Source of the DNA: Kineosporia sp. A_224
GTDB lineage: Bacteria; Actinomycetota; Actinomycetes; Actinomycetales; Kineosporiaceae
Length of the DNA stretch: 64,000 bases
NCBI RefSeq assembly: GCF_002198655.1
Contig: NZ_MWLN01000188.1
Span: 1 to 64,000 of the forward strand
Reading direction: 5' to 3'
Position 1 is the first letter of the stretch. Every line of letters starts with the position of its first letter. The translations under genes were made by a program, and so were the position numbers. This document shows positions 8,179 to 18,004 of this stretch, piece after piece. The notes beneath the pieces are model-generated. The model saw nothing but the letters and a program-made list of their open reading frames with translations, made no database searches and was not told the DNA's origin.

Positions 8179-9948
8179 TCAGTGCGACTCGCGGCTCACC
8201 GCGGACCCGCTGGAGCCGACGAGGAAGTCGAGGTCGGCACCGCTGTCGGCCTGCTGGACGTGGTCGACGTACAGCCGCTCCCAGCCGCGCGCGGGGTTCG
8301 CGAACGCGGCGGCCGTGGCGGGGTCGAGGGTGCGCCGGGCGAGCTCGTCGGCCGGGACGTCCAGCTCGAGCCGTCGGCCGGGGACGTCGAGGACGACCGT
8401 GTCGCCGGTGCGGACCAGGCCAAGGGCCCCGCCGGCGGCGGCCTCGGGGGCGACGTGCAGGACGACGGTGCCGTACGCCGTCCCCGACATCCGGCCGTCG
8501 CAGACCCGGACCATGTCCCGCACACCCTGCTCGAGGAGCTTCGTCGGCAGCGGCATGTTGGCGACCTCGGGCATCCCCGGGTAACCCTTGGGGCCGCAGC
8601 CGCGCAGGACGAGGACGGAGTCGGCCGTGACGTCGAGGTCCGGGTCGTCGATCCGGGCGTGGAAGTCCTCGATCGAGTCGAAGACGACCGCCGGGCCGCG
8701 GTGGGTGAGCAGCTCGGGCGAGGCCGCGGCCGGCTTGATGATCGCGCCGTCCGGGGCGAGGTTGCCGCGCAGGACGGCGATCCCGCCCTCGGCGAGCAGC
8801 GGCGCCTCGCGGGGGCGGATCACCTCGCGGTCCCACACCTGCGCGTCGTCCGGGCCGTCGTCGCGGAGGTGGTCGACGAGGCTGCGGCCGCTGACCGTGA
8901 GGGCGGCCGGGTCGAGCAGGTCGGCGACCTCGCGCAGGACGGCGTGCAGGCCGCCGGCCCGGTGGAGGTCGTCCATGAGGAACCGGCCCGCGGGCTGCAG
9001 GTCGACGAGGACCGGCACCCGGGACCCGATCCGGTCGAAGTCGTCCAGGGTCAGGTCGACCCCGAGCCGGCCGGCGATCGCGAGCAGGTGGACGACGGCG
9101 TTCGTCGACCCGCCGATCGCGGCGAGGGTGACGATCGCGTTGTGGAACGACGCCTTCGTGAGGAACGTCGACGGCCGCCGGTCCGCGGTGATCAGGTCGA
9201 CCGCGAGGCGCCCGGTGGCGTGCGCGCCCTCGAGCAGGCGGGCGTCCGGGGCGGGCGTCCCGGCGAGGCCGGGCAGGACGGTGCCGAGGGCCTCGGCGAG
9301 CAGACCCATCGTCGACGCCGTGCCCATCGTGTTGCAGTGCCCCTTGGAGCGGATCATCGAGGACTCCGACTTCACGAAGGCCTCGTTCGAGAGCGTCCCG
9401 CCGCGGACCTCCTCGGACAGCCGCCACACGTCGGTGCCGCAGCCCAGCGGGGTGCCGCGGAACGTGCCGGTGAGCATCGGCCCGCCCGGGACGACGACCG
9501 CGGGCAGGTCGACCGACGCGGCGGCCATGAGCAGCGCGGGGATCGTCTTGTCGCAGCCGCCGAGCAGGACGACGGCGTCGACCGGGTTGGCGCGGAGCAT
9601 CTCCTCGATCGCCATCGCTGCCATGTTCCGCCAGAGCATCGCCGTCGGCCGGACCTGGGTCTCGCCGAGCGACACGACGGGCAGCTCCAGAGGGGTCCCG
9701 CCGGCCGCCAGCACGCCGTCCCGCACCGACGCCGCCACCTCGGTGAGGTGCCGGTTGCACGGCGTCAGGTCGGACGCCGTGTTCGCGATCGCGACCTGCG
9801 GCCGGTCGAACCCGTCGCCCGGGACGCCGCGGCGCATCCAGGCCCGGTGGATGTAGGCGTTCCGGTCGTCACCGGCGTACCAGTGCGCACTGCGCAGCCC
9901 GGTGCGCGACCCGCTGCCCGACGTCGTGCCGTTCTCGGTCCTGTCCAT
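8179..9948 (-). CDS. IlvD/Edd-family sugar-acid dehydratase
   Basis: A 589-residue iron-sulfur dehydratase. The cluster ligands are in place: C64 (TPCNRHL), C132 (GGCDKT) and C205 (KGHCNTMGTAS). The C-terminal RVCDGRMSGTAYG motif is also intact. The family removes water from 2,3-dihydroxy acids to give 2-keto-3-deoxy acids. Branch members act on dihydroxyisovalerate, 6-phosphogluconate, or aldonic acids such as arabonate, xylonate or galactonate. The divergent neighbours (FAH hydrolase, zinc dehydrogenase, HpcH aldolase) favour an aldonate. I chose the ATG at 9948 because GAGGGG lies 7 bases upstream; a GTG at 9999 in the same frame is the alternative. The substrate is not determined. Confidence 0.87.
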   Translation of the reverse strand: MDRTENGTTSGSGSRTGLRSAHWYAGDDRNAYIHRAWMRRGVPGDGFDRPQVAIANTASDLTPCNRHLTEVAASVRDGVLAAGGTPLELPVVSLGETQVRPTAMLWRNMAAMAIEEMLRANPVDAVVLLGGCDKTIPALLMAAASVDLPAVVVPGGPMLTGTFRGTPLGCGTDVWRLSEEVRGGTLSNEAFVKSESSMIRSKGHCNTMGTASTMGLLAEALGTVLPGLAGTPAPDARLLEGAHATGRLAVDLITADRRPSTFLTKASFHNAIVTLAAIGGSTNAVVHLLAIAGRLGVDLTLDDFDRIGSRVPVLVDLQPAGRFLMDDLHRAGGLHAVLREVADLLDPAALTVSGRSLVDHLRDDGPDDAQVWDREVIRPREAPLLAEGGIAVLRGNLAPDGAIIKPAAASPELLTHRGPAVVFDSIEDFHARIDDPDLDVTADSVLVLRGCGPKGYPGMPEVANMPLPTKLLEQGVRDMVRVCDGRMSGTAYGTVVLHVAPEAAAGGALGLVRTGDTVVLDVPGRRLELDVPADELARRTLDPATAAAFANPARGWERLYVDHVQQADSGADLDFLVGSSGSAVSRESH

Positions 9949-10051
9949 CGCGAACCCCTCACCGGTGCGGGCGACCTCGGCCACTAGCGTGTCTACCACC
10001 TGGACGGCGCACCTCCCCAGCCCTTGCCGTCAGCGAGCCCGGAGGACCTTC

Positions 10052-10912
10052 ATGAAGCTCATGCGGATCGGCGCCGCCGGTGCCGAGCGGCCCGTCGTGC
10101 GGGTGGACGACGCGACGTTCGTCGACGTCTCGGACATCACCGACACGTACGGCGAGGCGTTCTTCGGGTCCGGCGGGCTCGCGCGGGTCCGCGCCGCCGT
10201 CGAGGAGCGGGTGGCGTCCGGGCAGGTCCAGCGGTTCGCGGGCGAGCGGGTCGGGGCGCCGATCGCCCGCCCGCACCAGATCCTCTGCATCGGCCTGAAC
10301 TACAGCGACCACGCCGCCGAGACCGGCGCGACCGTGCCCGCCGAGCCGGTGCTCTTCACGAAGTCCCCGAACACCCTGATCGGCCCGGACGACGACGTGC
10401 GGATCCCGCGCGGGTCGACGAAGACCGACTGGGAGGTCGAGCTCGGGATCGTCATCGGCGCCCGCACGAGCTACCTCGACTCCCCGGAGGCGGCCCGGGA
10501 CGTCATCGCCGGCTTCTGCGTCGTCAACGACGTCAGCGAGCGCGCGTTCCAGATGGAGCGCAGCGGCCAGTGGTCCAAGGGCAAGTCGGCCGAGACGTTC
10601 AACCCGGCCGGGCCCTGGCTCGTCACGACCGACGAGATCCCCGACGTCCTCGCGCTGCCGATGTGGCTGGAGGTCAACGGCATCCGGCGGCAGGACGGCA
10701 CGACTGCGAACATGATCTTCGACCCGTACGTCGTCGTCCACCACCTCAGCCAGTTCATGGTCCTGGAGCCCGGGGACCTCATCAACACGGGCACCCCGGC
10801 CGGCGTGGGCCTGGGGATGAAGCCGCCGACCTTCCTCGCCCCGGGGGACGTCATGACGCTCGGCATCGAGGGTCTCGGGAGCCAGCGCCAGACCGTGCTG
10901 CCGCCGCGGTGA
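10052..10912 (+). CDS. Fumarylacetoacetate hydrolase-family protein (diketo-acid hydrolase)
   Basis: A 286-residue FAH-superfamily enzyme. It has the conserved GLNYSDHAAE segment (Y84, H87, E90) and the divalent-metal ligands E128 and E130 (DWEVELGIVIG) with a later acid near D160 (VVNDVSERAFQ). The family hydrolyses C-C bonds of acylpyruvates or decarboxylates oxo-acids. In the alternative L-rhamnonate/L-fuconate routes it splits 2,4-diketo-3-deoxy acids into pyruvate and a hydroxy acid. GGAGGA lies 6 bases before the ATG. It is the first gene of a three-gene rightward unit and diverges from the dehydratase with a shared 103-bp regulatory gap. Confidence 0.85.
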   Translation: MKLMRIGAAGAERPVVRVDDATFVDVSDITDTYGEAFFGSGGLARVRAAVEERVASGQVQRFAGERVGAPIARPHQILCIGLNYSDHAAETGATVPAEPVLFTKSPNTLIGPDDDVRIPRGSTKTDWEVELGIVIGARTSYLDSPEAARDVIAGFCVVNDVSERAFQMERSGQWSKGKSAETFNPAGPWLVTTDEIPDVLALPMWLEVNGIRRQDGTTANMIFDPYVVVHHLSQFMVLEPGDLINTGTPAGVGLGMKPPTFLAPGDVMTLGIEGLGSQRQTVLPPR

Positions 10913-10953
10913 CGACGGGCACGATGACGCGAGGCGCTGCGGACGACAGCCCG

Positions 10954-11973
10954 ATGCGGGCGTTCGTCGTCACCGGCCCCGGACGGGCCGGGGTCGAGGA
11001 GGTCCCCCGACCGGTCGCGGCGCCCGGCGAGGTCGTCGTCGACGTCGAGCGGGTCGGCGTCTGCGGCACGGACGTCGAGTTCTTCACCGGCGAGATGGCC
11101 TACCTGCACGACGGCCACGCCGCGTTCCCCATGCGGCTGGGCCACGAGTGGTGCGGCACCGTCGCGTCCGTCGGCGCCGGGGTCGACCCGGCGTGGGCCG
11201 GCCGCCGGGTCGTCGGCGACACGATGCTCGGGTGCGGGGCCTGCGCACGCTGCGCCTCGGGCCGCCAGCACGTCTGCGCGCAGCGCACCGAGGTCGGCAT
11301 CCGCGGCGGGCGCCCCGGTGCGCTCGCCGAGCAGGTCGCCGTCCCGGTCACCTCGCTGCACGCGCTGCCCGCCGCCGTCGACGTCGTCGCCGGGGCGCTC
11401 GTCGAGCCCGGCGGCAACGCGCTGCGGGCCGCCCAGGGTGCCGCGCTGCACCCGGGCGACCGGGTGCTCGTGCTCGGCCCGGGGGCGATCGGGCTGCTCA
11501 CCGCCCTGTTCGCCCGCGCCGCGCAGGCCGACGTGCACCTCGTCGGGCTCGACGACGCGTCGCTCGCCTTCGCCCGAACCCTCGGCTTCGCGCACACCTG
11601 GACCTGGGACTCGTTGCCCGACCTGCCGTTCGACGCCGTCGTCGACTGCTCGAACGCCCCCGGCCTGCCCTCCCGGGCGCTCGACCTCGTCGAGCCCGGC
11701 AAGCGGGTCGTCTACATCGGGCTCGCCGGTACGCCGAGCCTCGTCGACACCCGCACCGTGGCCCTCAAGGACGTCACCTGCGTCGGGGTGCTGTCGGCGT
11801 CGCCGGGGCTCGCGGGCGCGATCGAGGCCTACGCGTCCGGCGCCGTCGACCCGAGGCCGCTCGTCGCGGCGACGGTCGGCCTGGACGCCGTGGCGGCCGT
11901 CCTCGCCAGCGACCGGCCGGCCGGGGCCGGCGACGGCCCGAAGATCCACGTCGACCCGCGGCTGCTGCCGTGA
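10954..11973 (+). CDS. Zinc-dependent medium-chain dehydrogenase
   Basis: A 339-residue medium-chain alcohol/polyol dehydrogenase. Catalytic zinc ligands are C37 (GVCGTD) and H64-E65 (GHEW). Structural zinc ligands are C94, C97, C100 and C108, and the Rossmann motif is VLGPGAIG near residue 168. In this context it probably oxidises the C4 hydroxyl of a 2-keto-3-deoxy sugar acid, or the parent sugar or sugar acid, feeding the FAH hydrolase. The start is uncertain: the ATG at 10954 begins the conserved sequence, while an ATG at 10924 and a GTG at 10909, overlapping the previous stop by 4 bp, are in frame. The stop overlaps the aldolase GTG by 4 bp. Confidence 0.85.
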   Translation: MRAFVVTGPGRAGVEEVPRPVAAPGEVVVDVERVGVCGTDVEFFTGEMAYLHDGHAAFPMRLGHEWCGTVASVGAGVDPAWAGRRVVGDTMLGCGACARCASGRQHVCAQRTEVGIRGGRPGALAEQVAVPVTSLHALPAAVDVVAGALVEPGGNALRAAQGAALHPGDRVLVLGPGAIGLLTALFARAAQADVHLVGLDDASLAFARTLGFAHTWTWDSLPDLPFDAVVDCSNAPGLPSRALDLVEPGKRVVYIGLAGTPSLVDTRTVALKDVTCVGVLSASPGLAGAIEAYASGAVDPRPLVAATVGLDAVAAVLASDRPAGAGDGPKIHVDPRLLP

Positions 11974-12839
11974 CCGCAACGAGCGGGGCAGCCGGCACCG
12001 ACCCGGCCGGTACCGACACCGAGCGCCTGCGCGCCCTGTGGTCGCGCGACCTGCCGGCGTTCGGCCTGTGGAGCGCCCTCGCCGACCCGGTCGTCGCCGA
12101 GCTCCTCGGCACCGGCCCGTTCGACTACCTCTGCCTCGACCTGCAGCACGGGTTCGGTTCTCTCGCAACGCTTCCGACCGTCCTCGGGGCGATGCGGGCC
12201 GGCGGCCGGGCACCGCTCGTGCGGGTGCCGTGGAACGAGCCGGCCGGCATCATGCGCGCCCTGGACTCGGGCGCGGCGGGCGTCGTCGTCCCGATGGTGA
12301 GCAGTCCGCAGGAGGCCGCGGCCGCCGCGGCCGCGTGCCGCTTCCCGCCGAACGGCTCGCGGAGCTGGGGGCCGTTCTGGGGCGACGTCACCGGCCGGGC
12401 CGTTCCCGCACCGCGGGTGCAGGACGACGGCGTCCTCTGTCTCGTCATGGTGGAGACGGCCGCGGGTCTGGCCGCCGTCGAGGAGATCGCGCGCGTCCCC
12501 GGGGTCGACGGGATCTACGTCGGGCCCAACGACCTCGCGCTGACGACGGGCCACGGCCGGACGACGTACCGCGAGTCGCCCGAGATCGGCGCCATGGTCG
12601 ACCGGGTCGTCGCCGCCTGCGGCGCCGCCGGGATCGTTGCGGGGCTGCACTGCTCGGACGTCGCCATGGCGGCGCACTGGGCGCAGCGCGGCGTCCGGAT
12701 GCTCACCGTCGCGCAGGACAGCGGGCTCCTCCGGGGTGCCCTGCGGCGCACCTGGCGGGACCTCGACGCCGTGACCGCGCTGTCGTCGTCCCGGGGCGCC
12801 GGGGCGCTGCCCGACGGGGACGACCGCTCCGCCTACTGA
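11970..12839 (+). CDS. HpcH/HpaI-family class II aldolase
   Basis: A 289-residue metal-dependent aldolase of the HpcH/HpaI (CitE-like) family. Family features are LDLQHG near residue 55, the pyruvate/metal-binding VETAAGLAAVEEI near 160 (E acts as a metal ligand), and YVGPNDLAL near 180. These enzymes cleave 2-keto-3-deoxy acids to pyruvate plus an aldehyde. The GTG at 11970 overlaps the dehydrogenase stop (GTGA), so expression is coupled. With the dehydratase and FAH hydrolase, the locus offers two ways to cut a keto-deoxy acid: aldol cleavage directly, or oxidation then hydrolysis. Confidence 0.85.
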   Translation: MTATSGAAGTDPAGTDTERLRALWSRDLPAFGLWSALADPVVAELLGTGPFDYLCLDLQHGFGSLATLPTVLGAMRAGGRAPLVRVPWNEPAGIMRALDSGAAGVVVPMVSSPQEAAAAAAACRFPPNGSRSWGPFWGDVTGRAVPAPRVQDDGVLCLVMVETAAGLAAVEEIARVPGVDGIYVGPNDLALTTGHGRTTYRESPEIGAMVDRVVAACGAAGIVAGLHCSDVAMAAHWAQRGVRMLTVAQDSGLLRGALRRTWRDLDAVTALSSSRGAGALPDGDDRSAY

Positions 12840-12845
12840 CCGCGG

Positions 12846-13256
12846 CTACTGGGAGGCCGCCTGCTGACGCTGGGCCGCGACCTCGCCCGTGCTCCGCAGG
12901 ATGCAGAACTCGTTGCCCTCCGGGTCGGCGAGCACGACCCAGCCCGAGCCGTCCGGCCGCCGGTGGTCGGCGACCTCGGTCGCGCCGTGCCCGAGCAGCC
13001 GGGCGAGCTCCTCGTCGCGGGTGCCCTCGTCGGGGCGCAGGTCGAGGTGCATCCGGTTCTTCACCTGCTTGGCGTCCGGGACCGTGAGGAAGAGCAGCCG
13101 GTGCGCGCCGTCCGCGGACCGGATGAGGCACTCCTCGTGCTCGGGCAGGTTCGGGTCGTCCGGGTCCTCCGAGTAGCCGAGCACCTCGGCCCACCACAGG
13201 GACAGGGTGTAGGCGTTCGCGCAGTCGATGGCCGTGTGCGAGACGTAGGAGGTCAT
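12846..13256 (-). CDS. VOC (glyoxalase-like) family protein
   Basis: A 136-residue vicinal-oxygen-chelate fold protein of the glyoxalase-like type. The two beta-alpha-beta-beta-beta halves can be followed, with HTAIDCANAYTLSLWWAEVLGY at the start (residues 7 on), RMHLDLRPDEG in the middle, and WVVLADPEGNEFCIL at the end. Members are diverse: resistance proteins, dioxygenases or isomerases, and the substrate here is unknown. It runs convergently to the aldolase gene with only 6 bp between stops. The last 12 residues are Gln/Ala-rich and outside the fold. Confidence 0.8.
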   Translation of the reverse strand: MTSYVSHTAIDCANAYTLSLWWAEVLGYSEDPDDPNLPEHEECLIRSADGAHRLLFLTVPDAKQVKNRMHLDLRPDEGTRDEELARLLGHGATEVADHRRPDGSGWVVLADPEGNEFCILRSTGEVAAQRQQAASQ

Positions 13257-13316
13257 GCCGGCATCCTGCCGCGGGGCGCGGACGGCGTCAGGTGGGTTTC
13301 GTGCGGCCGGTCCTCG

Positions 13317-13709
13317 TCAGCCACGCCCCTCGAGCTGGGCCCGCATGAGCTCGACGAGCTTCTCCAGCCCGCGCAGCGGTCGGACCATGACGGTGAAGTC
13401 GACGATCCTGCCGTCGGTGTCCCAGCGGACCAGGTCGACGCCGTGCACCTCGAGCCCGTCGAGGGTCGCGGTGAACTCGAGCACCGCCGAGTCCTCCCCG
13501 AACAGCTCCCGGTGGTACGTCAGCGTCGGGCCGAGCACGACGAGGGCGGCCGACAGGTAGCCGAGCGTGAGCCGCTTGCCCTCCTGCGGGGCGTGCACGG
13601 CGGGGGAGCGGAACACGCAGTCGTCCGCGACCAGTGAGCGGAGCAGGTCCCGGTCCCGGGACTCGACGACCCGGTGCCACGCCTCGACCACCGGTGGGAG
13701 GGCGGTCAC
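13317..13709 (-). CDS. SnoaL-like/NTF2-fold protein
   Basis: A 130-residue NTF2-like (SnoaL) protein. The pattern of N-terminal helices (PVVEAWHRVVESRD), DDCVFRSPAVH, the TLTYHRELFGEDSAVLEFTA strand block and VDLVRWDTDGRIVDFTVMVRP is typical of the cone-shaped fold, in which a deep pocket binds small ligands. Function varies between cyclases, isomerases and pure binding proteins. The GTG start at 13709 is chosen because it begins the conserved region; the frame is open upstream with an ATG at 13769. It follows the VOC gene upstream on the same strand and may be its partner. Confidence 0.7.
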   Translation of the reverse strand: MTALPPVVEAWHRVVESRDRDLLRSLVADDCVFRSPAVHAPQEGKRLTLGYLSAALVVLGPTLTYHRELFGEDSAVLEFTATLDGLEVHGVDLVRWDTDGRIVDFTVMVRPLRGLEKLVELMRAQLEGRG

Positions 13710-13921
13710 GACGGGCTGCCGGGTGCGGGCTGGTCGGGCATGACGCCTCCGTCTGGTCGGGGCTCGCATCCTGCCCGGGGCCCCGCCCCGGTGTCACGCC
13801 GTCCGGACGATCCGACCGGGTGCGGTGCGGGACGTTGGTGCGGGCGTCGCAGCACCTTCGGCGCAGGACAATGGGACCGGACGCCTGCCGGGTGTCCCGG
13901 CGGGCCTGCCTGGAGGTCGCC

Positions 13922-14788
13922 ATGCGCACCCGCACCTGCCGTTCCCGGATCGTGGCAGCCGTCGTCGCCGTCGCGTCCGCCGTGGCCCTCGCCGGATGCG
14001 GCAGCGGCTCGCCGGCAGCTCCCGGGACGACCGCACCGCCGACGTCGTCCGGGCCCACGCCGACGGCGACCTCTGCCGTACCGTCGCCGACGTCGTCCGC
14101 CACGACGGGCACGACCTCACCGTCGACCCGGCCCTCGACCTCGTCGACGGGCACCGCCGTCCCGGTGCTGCGCCACGGCTCCCTGCCGCTGTGGCCGTTC
14201 GGCTCCGGCACGCAGGTGCTCGCCTGGCAGCGGGCGTACCGCGCCGGCGGGACCCAGCCCTGGCACCGTTCCGAGCGCGAGACCGCCGTCGCCTTCGCGC
14301 ACGGCTACCTGGGGTACTCGGAGATCGACCGGGCGACGTCCCGGACGGGGACGGCCTCCGACGCGCTCGTCGGGGTCGGCTGGGCCGACCCGAACGGCCG
14401 CGACGTCACCGTCGGCGTCGTCCACCTGCTCCGGTTCGGGACCGGGGCCGACGCGCCGTGGGAGGTCGTCGGCACCCGGGACACGGTGCTGTCGCTGACC
14501 TCCCCGCGCTACGGCAGCACCGTGACCTCCCCGATGACCGTGGGCGGCCGGATCACCGGCGTCGACGAGAGCCTCGTCGTGGCCGTCCGGTCGCTGCCGG
14601 GCGTCGACCCGCTCGTCGAGACCGCACCGGTGCCCTCGGGCGGCGAGGACACCCCGTGGCGGATCACGGTGCCCGTCAGGGCGCCGGACGGCGCGGTGCT
14701 GACGATCTCGGTGTCGACCGGCGGGCACCTCATGGCCGTCGAGGCCTTCGCGGTCACCGGGGTGCGGGTGTCGTCCGCCCCGCGGTGA
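13922..14788 (+). CDS. Lipoprotein with Gmad2-like immunoglobulin domain
   Basis: A 288-residue predicted lipoprotein. The signal sequence ends in the lipobox ALAGC with C26 as the lipidated residue. A Ser/Thr/Pro-rich spacer to about residue 78 would hold the domain off the membrane. The C-terminus from about residue 190 (LTSPRYGSTVTSPMTVGGRI) matches the start of a Gmad2 immunoglobulin-like domain, found in extracytoplasmic proteins of Gram-positive bacteria. The middle part has no family I recognise. GGAGG lies 6 bases before the ATG. It stands alone between a leftward gene and the slipin. Confidence 0.78.
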   Translation: MRTRTCRSRIVAAVVAVASAVALAGCGSGSPAAPGTTAPPTSSGPTPTATSAVPSPTSSATTGTTSPSTRPSTSSTGTAVPVLRHGSLPLWPFGSGTQVLAWQRAYRAGGTQPWHRSERETAVAFAHGYLGYSEIDRATSRTGTASDALVGVGWADPNGRDVTVGVVHLLRFGTGADAPWEVVGTRDTVLSLTSPRYGSTVTSPMTVGGRITGVDESLVVAVRSLPGVDPLVETAPVPSGGEDTPWRITVPVRAPDGAVLTISVSTGGHLMAVEAFAVTGVRVSSAPR

Positions 14789-14875
14789 CGGGCGACCGGT
14801 GCTGCCTCGGCCGCTCGGACGGCCGGGGACGTTCCGCCCCGGTCACCGCGGCGGCGCCGTCGCACCCTGGACGTG

Positions 14876-15640
14876 ATGCCGCCCGACGCGGCGGCGACGA
14901 GGGAGATGGTGGTCGTGCCGAACCTGGGGATCGCCGTGGTGCGGCAGTACGAGCGCGGGGTCGTGTTCCGGCTGGGGAAGCTGCACGGGGTGCGGGAGCC
15001 GGGGATGCGGTTCATGGTCCCGCTGGTCGACCGGATGCGGAAGGTCGGCATGAGGACGGTGACGATGCCGATCCAGTCCCAGCAGATCATCACGCGGGAC
15101 AACGTGTCGATCGGGGTCGCGGCGGTCGCGTACTACCGCCGGGTCGACCCGGTGAAGTCGATCGTCGAGATCGAGAACGTGCACGCCGCGATCAACCAGA
15201 TCGCGCAGACGACGGTCCGCAACGTCGTCGGGCAGTCGATGCTCGACCAGGTGCTCAGCGAGACGGAGAAGATCAACGAGTCCATCAAGGACCTGCTCGA
15301 CCGCACGACCGAGCGCTGGGGCGTCCTCGTGGAGTTCGTGGAGCTCAAGGACATCGAGCTGCCGCAGACGATGCAGCGCGCGATGGCCCGGCAGGCCGAG
15401 GCCGAGCGGGAGAAGCGGGCGAAGATCATCGCCGCGGAGGGCGAGGCGCTCAGCGCGGGCCGGCTCGCCGAGGCGGCCGACGTCATCGCCGCGCACCCCA
15501 TCGCGCTGCAGCTGCGGAACCTGCAGATCCTCTCCGAGATCGCGGTGGAGAAGAACTCGACGATCGTGTTCCCCGCGCAGTTCATGGACAGCGTCCGCGC
15601 GCTGAGCAGCTTCGTGGGGCAGGAGAACGCGACCCGCTGA
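14876..15640 (+). CDS. SPFH/band 7 family protein (slipin-like)
   Basis: A 254-residue stomatin/slipin-type SPFH protein. The family core is plain: [23 protein letters not shown] near 22-44, then [40 protein letters not shown], and the coiled-coil-forming [21 protein letters not shown] near 165-190. Such proteins oligomerise at the membrane and organise microdomains or control proteases. The N-terminal hydrophobic stretch normal for slipins is very short here, so membrane association may be peripheral. The start is uncertain: ATG 14876 is used, but GAGGGAG at 14899-14905 would better serve a start some 10 bases further on. Confidence 0.83.
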   Translation: MPPDAAATREMVVVPNLGIAVVRQYERGVVFRLGKLHGVREPGMRFMVPLVDRMRKVGMRTVTMPIQSQQIITRDNVSIGVAAVAYYRRVDPVKSIVEIENVHAAINQIAQTTVRNVVGQSMLDQVLSETEKINESIKDLLDRTTERWGVLVEFVELKDIELPQTMQRAMARQAEAEREKRAKIIAAEGEALSAGRLAEAADVIAAHPIALQLRNLQILSEIAVEKNSTIVFPAQFMDSVRALSSFVGQENATR

Positions 15641-15673
15641 CGGGGCGGACCGCCGGCACCGGCGGGACGCCGC

Positions 15674-17932
15674 TCAGCCGGGCGTCGTCCGGGCCTGGAA
15701 CGCCTGTGCCGGCTGCGGTCTGGCGAGCAGGAAGCCCTGCATGCGGTCGCAGCCGGCCGCGCGCAGCGGCTCGAGCTGGCTCTCGTGCTCGACCCCCTCG
15801 GCGACGACCTCGAGCCCGAAGGCGTGCGCCGCGTGGACGAGCAGCCGCACCAGCTCGCGGCTGCCCGGGGTGGTGGACTCGACGAGGCTTCGGTCGATCT
15901 TCAGCCCGTCGGCGTGCAGGGACTGCAGCTGGCCGATCGACGTGTAGCCGGTGCCGAAGTCGTCGATGCTGATCCGCACCCCGAGCCGGCGCAGCGCCTG
16001 CAGCCGGCCGGCCGCCGCGGGCCCGTCGACGAGGATCGTCTCGGTCATCTCCAGGACGAGCCGCTCCGGCGCGAGCCCGGACGCCAGGAGGGCGTCGGTG
16101 ACGTCGCGGACGAGCGAGTCGTCGTACAGGTGGCGTCCGGAGACGTTGACGGCGACCGAGACGCCGCCGAAGGCCGCCGGGTCCTGCGCCGTCCAGGCGA
16201 CGAGCTGCTGCGTCGCCTCGAGGAGCACCCACCGGCCGAGCCGGCAGACGAGCGCGGACTGCTCCGCGAGCGGGATGAAGTCTGCCGGGGCGACGATGCC
16301 GTGCCCCGGCCTGGCCCAGCGCAGCAGCGCCTCGTAGCCGGTGGCCGTGCCCGTCGCGACGTCGAAGACGGGTTGGTAGTGCAGGAGGAACTGGCCCTCG
16401 TCGAGCCCGGCCTCGATGGCCGTCTCGAGCGCGGCCCGCTCGTGCATCTCCCGCCGCAGCGCCTCGTCGAAGATCTCGTAGCGACCGCGGCCGGCGCGCT
16501 TGGCCCGGTAGGCGGCGGCGTCGGCGTCGTGGAGCAGGACGACCGCGTCGGTGCCGCCGTCCCGGCTCAGTGCGACGCCGACGCTCGCGCCGATGGACAC
16601 CTCGCGAGCCACCGCCGGCAGCCGGACCGGCTGGCGCAGCACGGTGACGAGCCGGTCGGCGAGCTGGACGACGTCCGTCTCGGCGGGCACCTGCTCGAGG
16701 ACGACGACGAACTCGTCGCCGCCGAGCCGCCCGATCGTGTCGCCGGCCCGGACCGCCTCGCGCATCCGGGCCGCGGTGACCCGCAGGACGTGGTCGCCCG
16801 CCGCATGGCCGTAGGTGTCGTTGACCCGCTTGAAGTCGTCGAGGTCGATGAAGAGCAGCCCGACGAGCCCGCCGTTGCGCTGCGCCCGGTGCAGCGCCGC
16901 CTCGAGCAGCTCGAGCACCCGGGGCCTGTTCGTCAGGGACGTCAGCGAGTCGTGCGCTGCCTGGTGCGCGAGGTCCGCGGCCAGCCGGCTCCGCGCCGTC
17001 TCCGAGCGGCGGACCTCCCGGATCGCCAGCCCCATCCGCAGCACGACGAGCGTGAACATCACCGTGGAGACGACGACGAACGCCCAGCCGTCGGGGGTGT
17101 CGGACGTGAGGAGCTGGACGGCGTGGGTGGCCGGGGGCACGAGGACGGCGACGCCGAGCGCGAGCAGCCGGCGCCGGGTGAACGACGACGCCGTGACGTC
17201 GGGTGCCTCGCTGAGCCGGCTCATCCCCGGGTGCAGGGCCGCGGCCCCCCACAGCGCGTACGCCGAGAGCCAGCCGAGGTCGAGCGCGCCGACCGGGTCG
17301 CTCAGGGCGCCGGCCTCGGTGAGGAGGAAGATGCTGTCGCTGACGACGAGGACCCCGGCGGCCGAGGCGAGCAGCCGGAACGACGTGCTGCGGTGCCCGA
17401 CGGACGTCAGCAGCCAGGTGAGCGCGGCGAGGAGCACGATGTCCGCGGCCGGGTAGGCGACACCGAAGAACCGCTCGGCGCCCGTCGTCCCGGAGCGGGC
17501 GACCGGCCCGGCGAGGACGACCCAGGACACCAGGCCGCAGGCGAGCGTGACGATCGCGGCGTCGATGGACGCCGCGAGGTCGCGACCGTGCCGCCGCTGC
17601 CAGGCGAGCCGGGCCAGACCGCCGCCGAGGAGCGGGTAGGCGGCCAGGTACAGGTAGTCCGCCGCGGAGGGGAACGGCGCCACGTGGGCGACGTCCTCGT
17701 ACCAGGAGTAGAGGGCGTCCCCGGCGACCCACAGCGCCATCCCGGCGGCCATGAGCCACCAGGCCCAGGGCGTGGCCGGGCGGTGGTGCCGGACGCCGAC
17801 GAGGATCGCGACGACGCAGGTGACGCCGACGACGAGGTAGACGGTGTCCCGCGGCACGCCGTCGGGCACCAGCAGGAAGCCCGCGAGGACGACGCCGCTG
17901 GCCAGCAGGTAGCGCCGCCACGCCCGGGTCAC
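15674..17932 (-). CDS. Membrane GGDEF-EAL cyclic-di-GMP protein
   Basis: A 752-residue protein with about eight to ten hydrophobic segments in residues 1-310, a GGDEF domain ([11 protein letters not shown] near 404; inhibitory RxxD not obvious) and an EAL domain (YEALLRW near 534, [18 protein letters not shown] near 659, EGVE near 730). Both catalytic signatures are intact, so it could synthesise and degrade cyclic di-GMP, with the membrane part as sensor. It is monocistronic, convergent with the slipin gene (33-bp gap). Two other GGDEF proteins are in the window (41918, 51620). Confidence 0.9.
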   Translation of the reverse strand: MTRAWRRYLLASGVVLAGFLLVPDGVPRDTVYLVVGVTCVVAILVGVRHHRPATPWAWWLMAAGMALWVAGDALYSWYEDVAHVAPFPSAADYLYLAAYPLLGGGLARLAWQRRHGRDLAASIDAAIVTLACGLVSWVVLAGPVARSGTTGAERFFGVAYPAADIVLLAALTWLLTSVGHRSTSFRLLASAAGVLVVSDSIFLLTEAGALSDPVGALDLGWLSAYALWGAAALHPGMSRLSEAPDVTASSFTRRRLLALGVAVLVPPATHAVQLLTSDTPDGWAFVVVSTVMFTLVVLRMGLAIREVRRSETARSRLAADLAHQAAHDSLTSLTNRPRVLELLEAALHRAQRNGGLVGLLFIDLDDFKRVNDTYGHAAGDHVLRVTAARMREAVRAGDTIGRLGGDEFVVVLEQVPAETDVVQLADRLVTVLRQPVRLPAVAREVSIGASVGVALSRDGGTDAVVLLHDADAAAYRAKRAGRGRYEIFDEALRREMHERAALETAIEAGLDEGQFLLHYQPVFDVATGTATGYEALLRWARPGHGIVAPADFIPLAEQSALVCRLGRWVLLEATQQLVAWTAQDPAAFGGVSVAVNVSGRHLYDDSLVRDVTDALLASGLAPERLVLEMTETILVDGPAAAGRLQALRRLGVRISIDDFGTGYTSIGQLQSLHADGLKIDRSLVESTTPGSRELVRLLVHAAHAFGLEVVAEGVEHESQLEPLRAAGCDRMQGFLLARPQPAQAFQARTTPG

Positions 17933-18004
17933 CCCCGTTGTGTCGGCAGGTCCGGCCTCGGCCTGAATCCCGGGGGCGCGTGCTCCTGCGCCGGCAGCGG
18001 GTGG

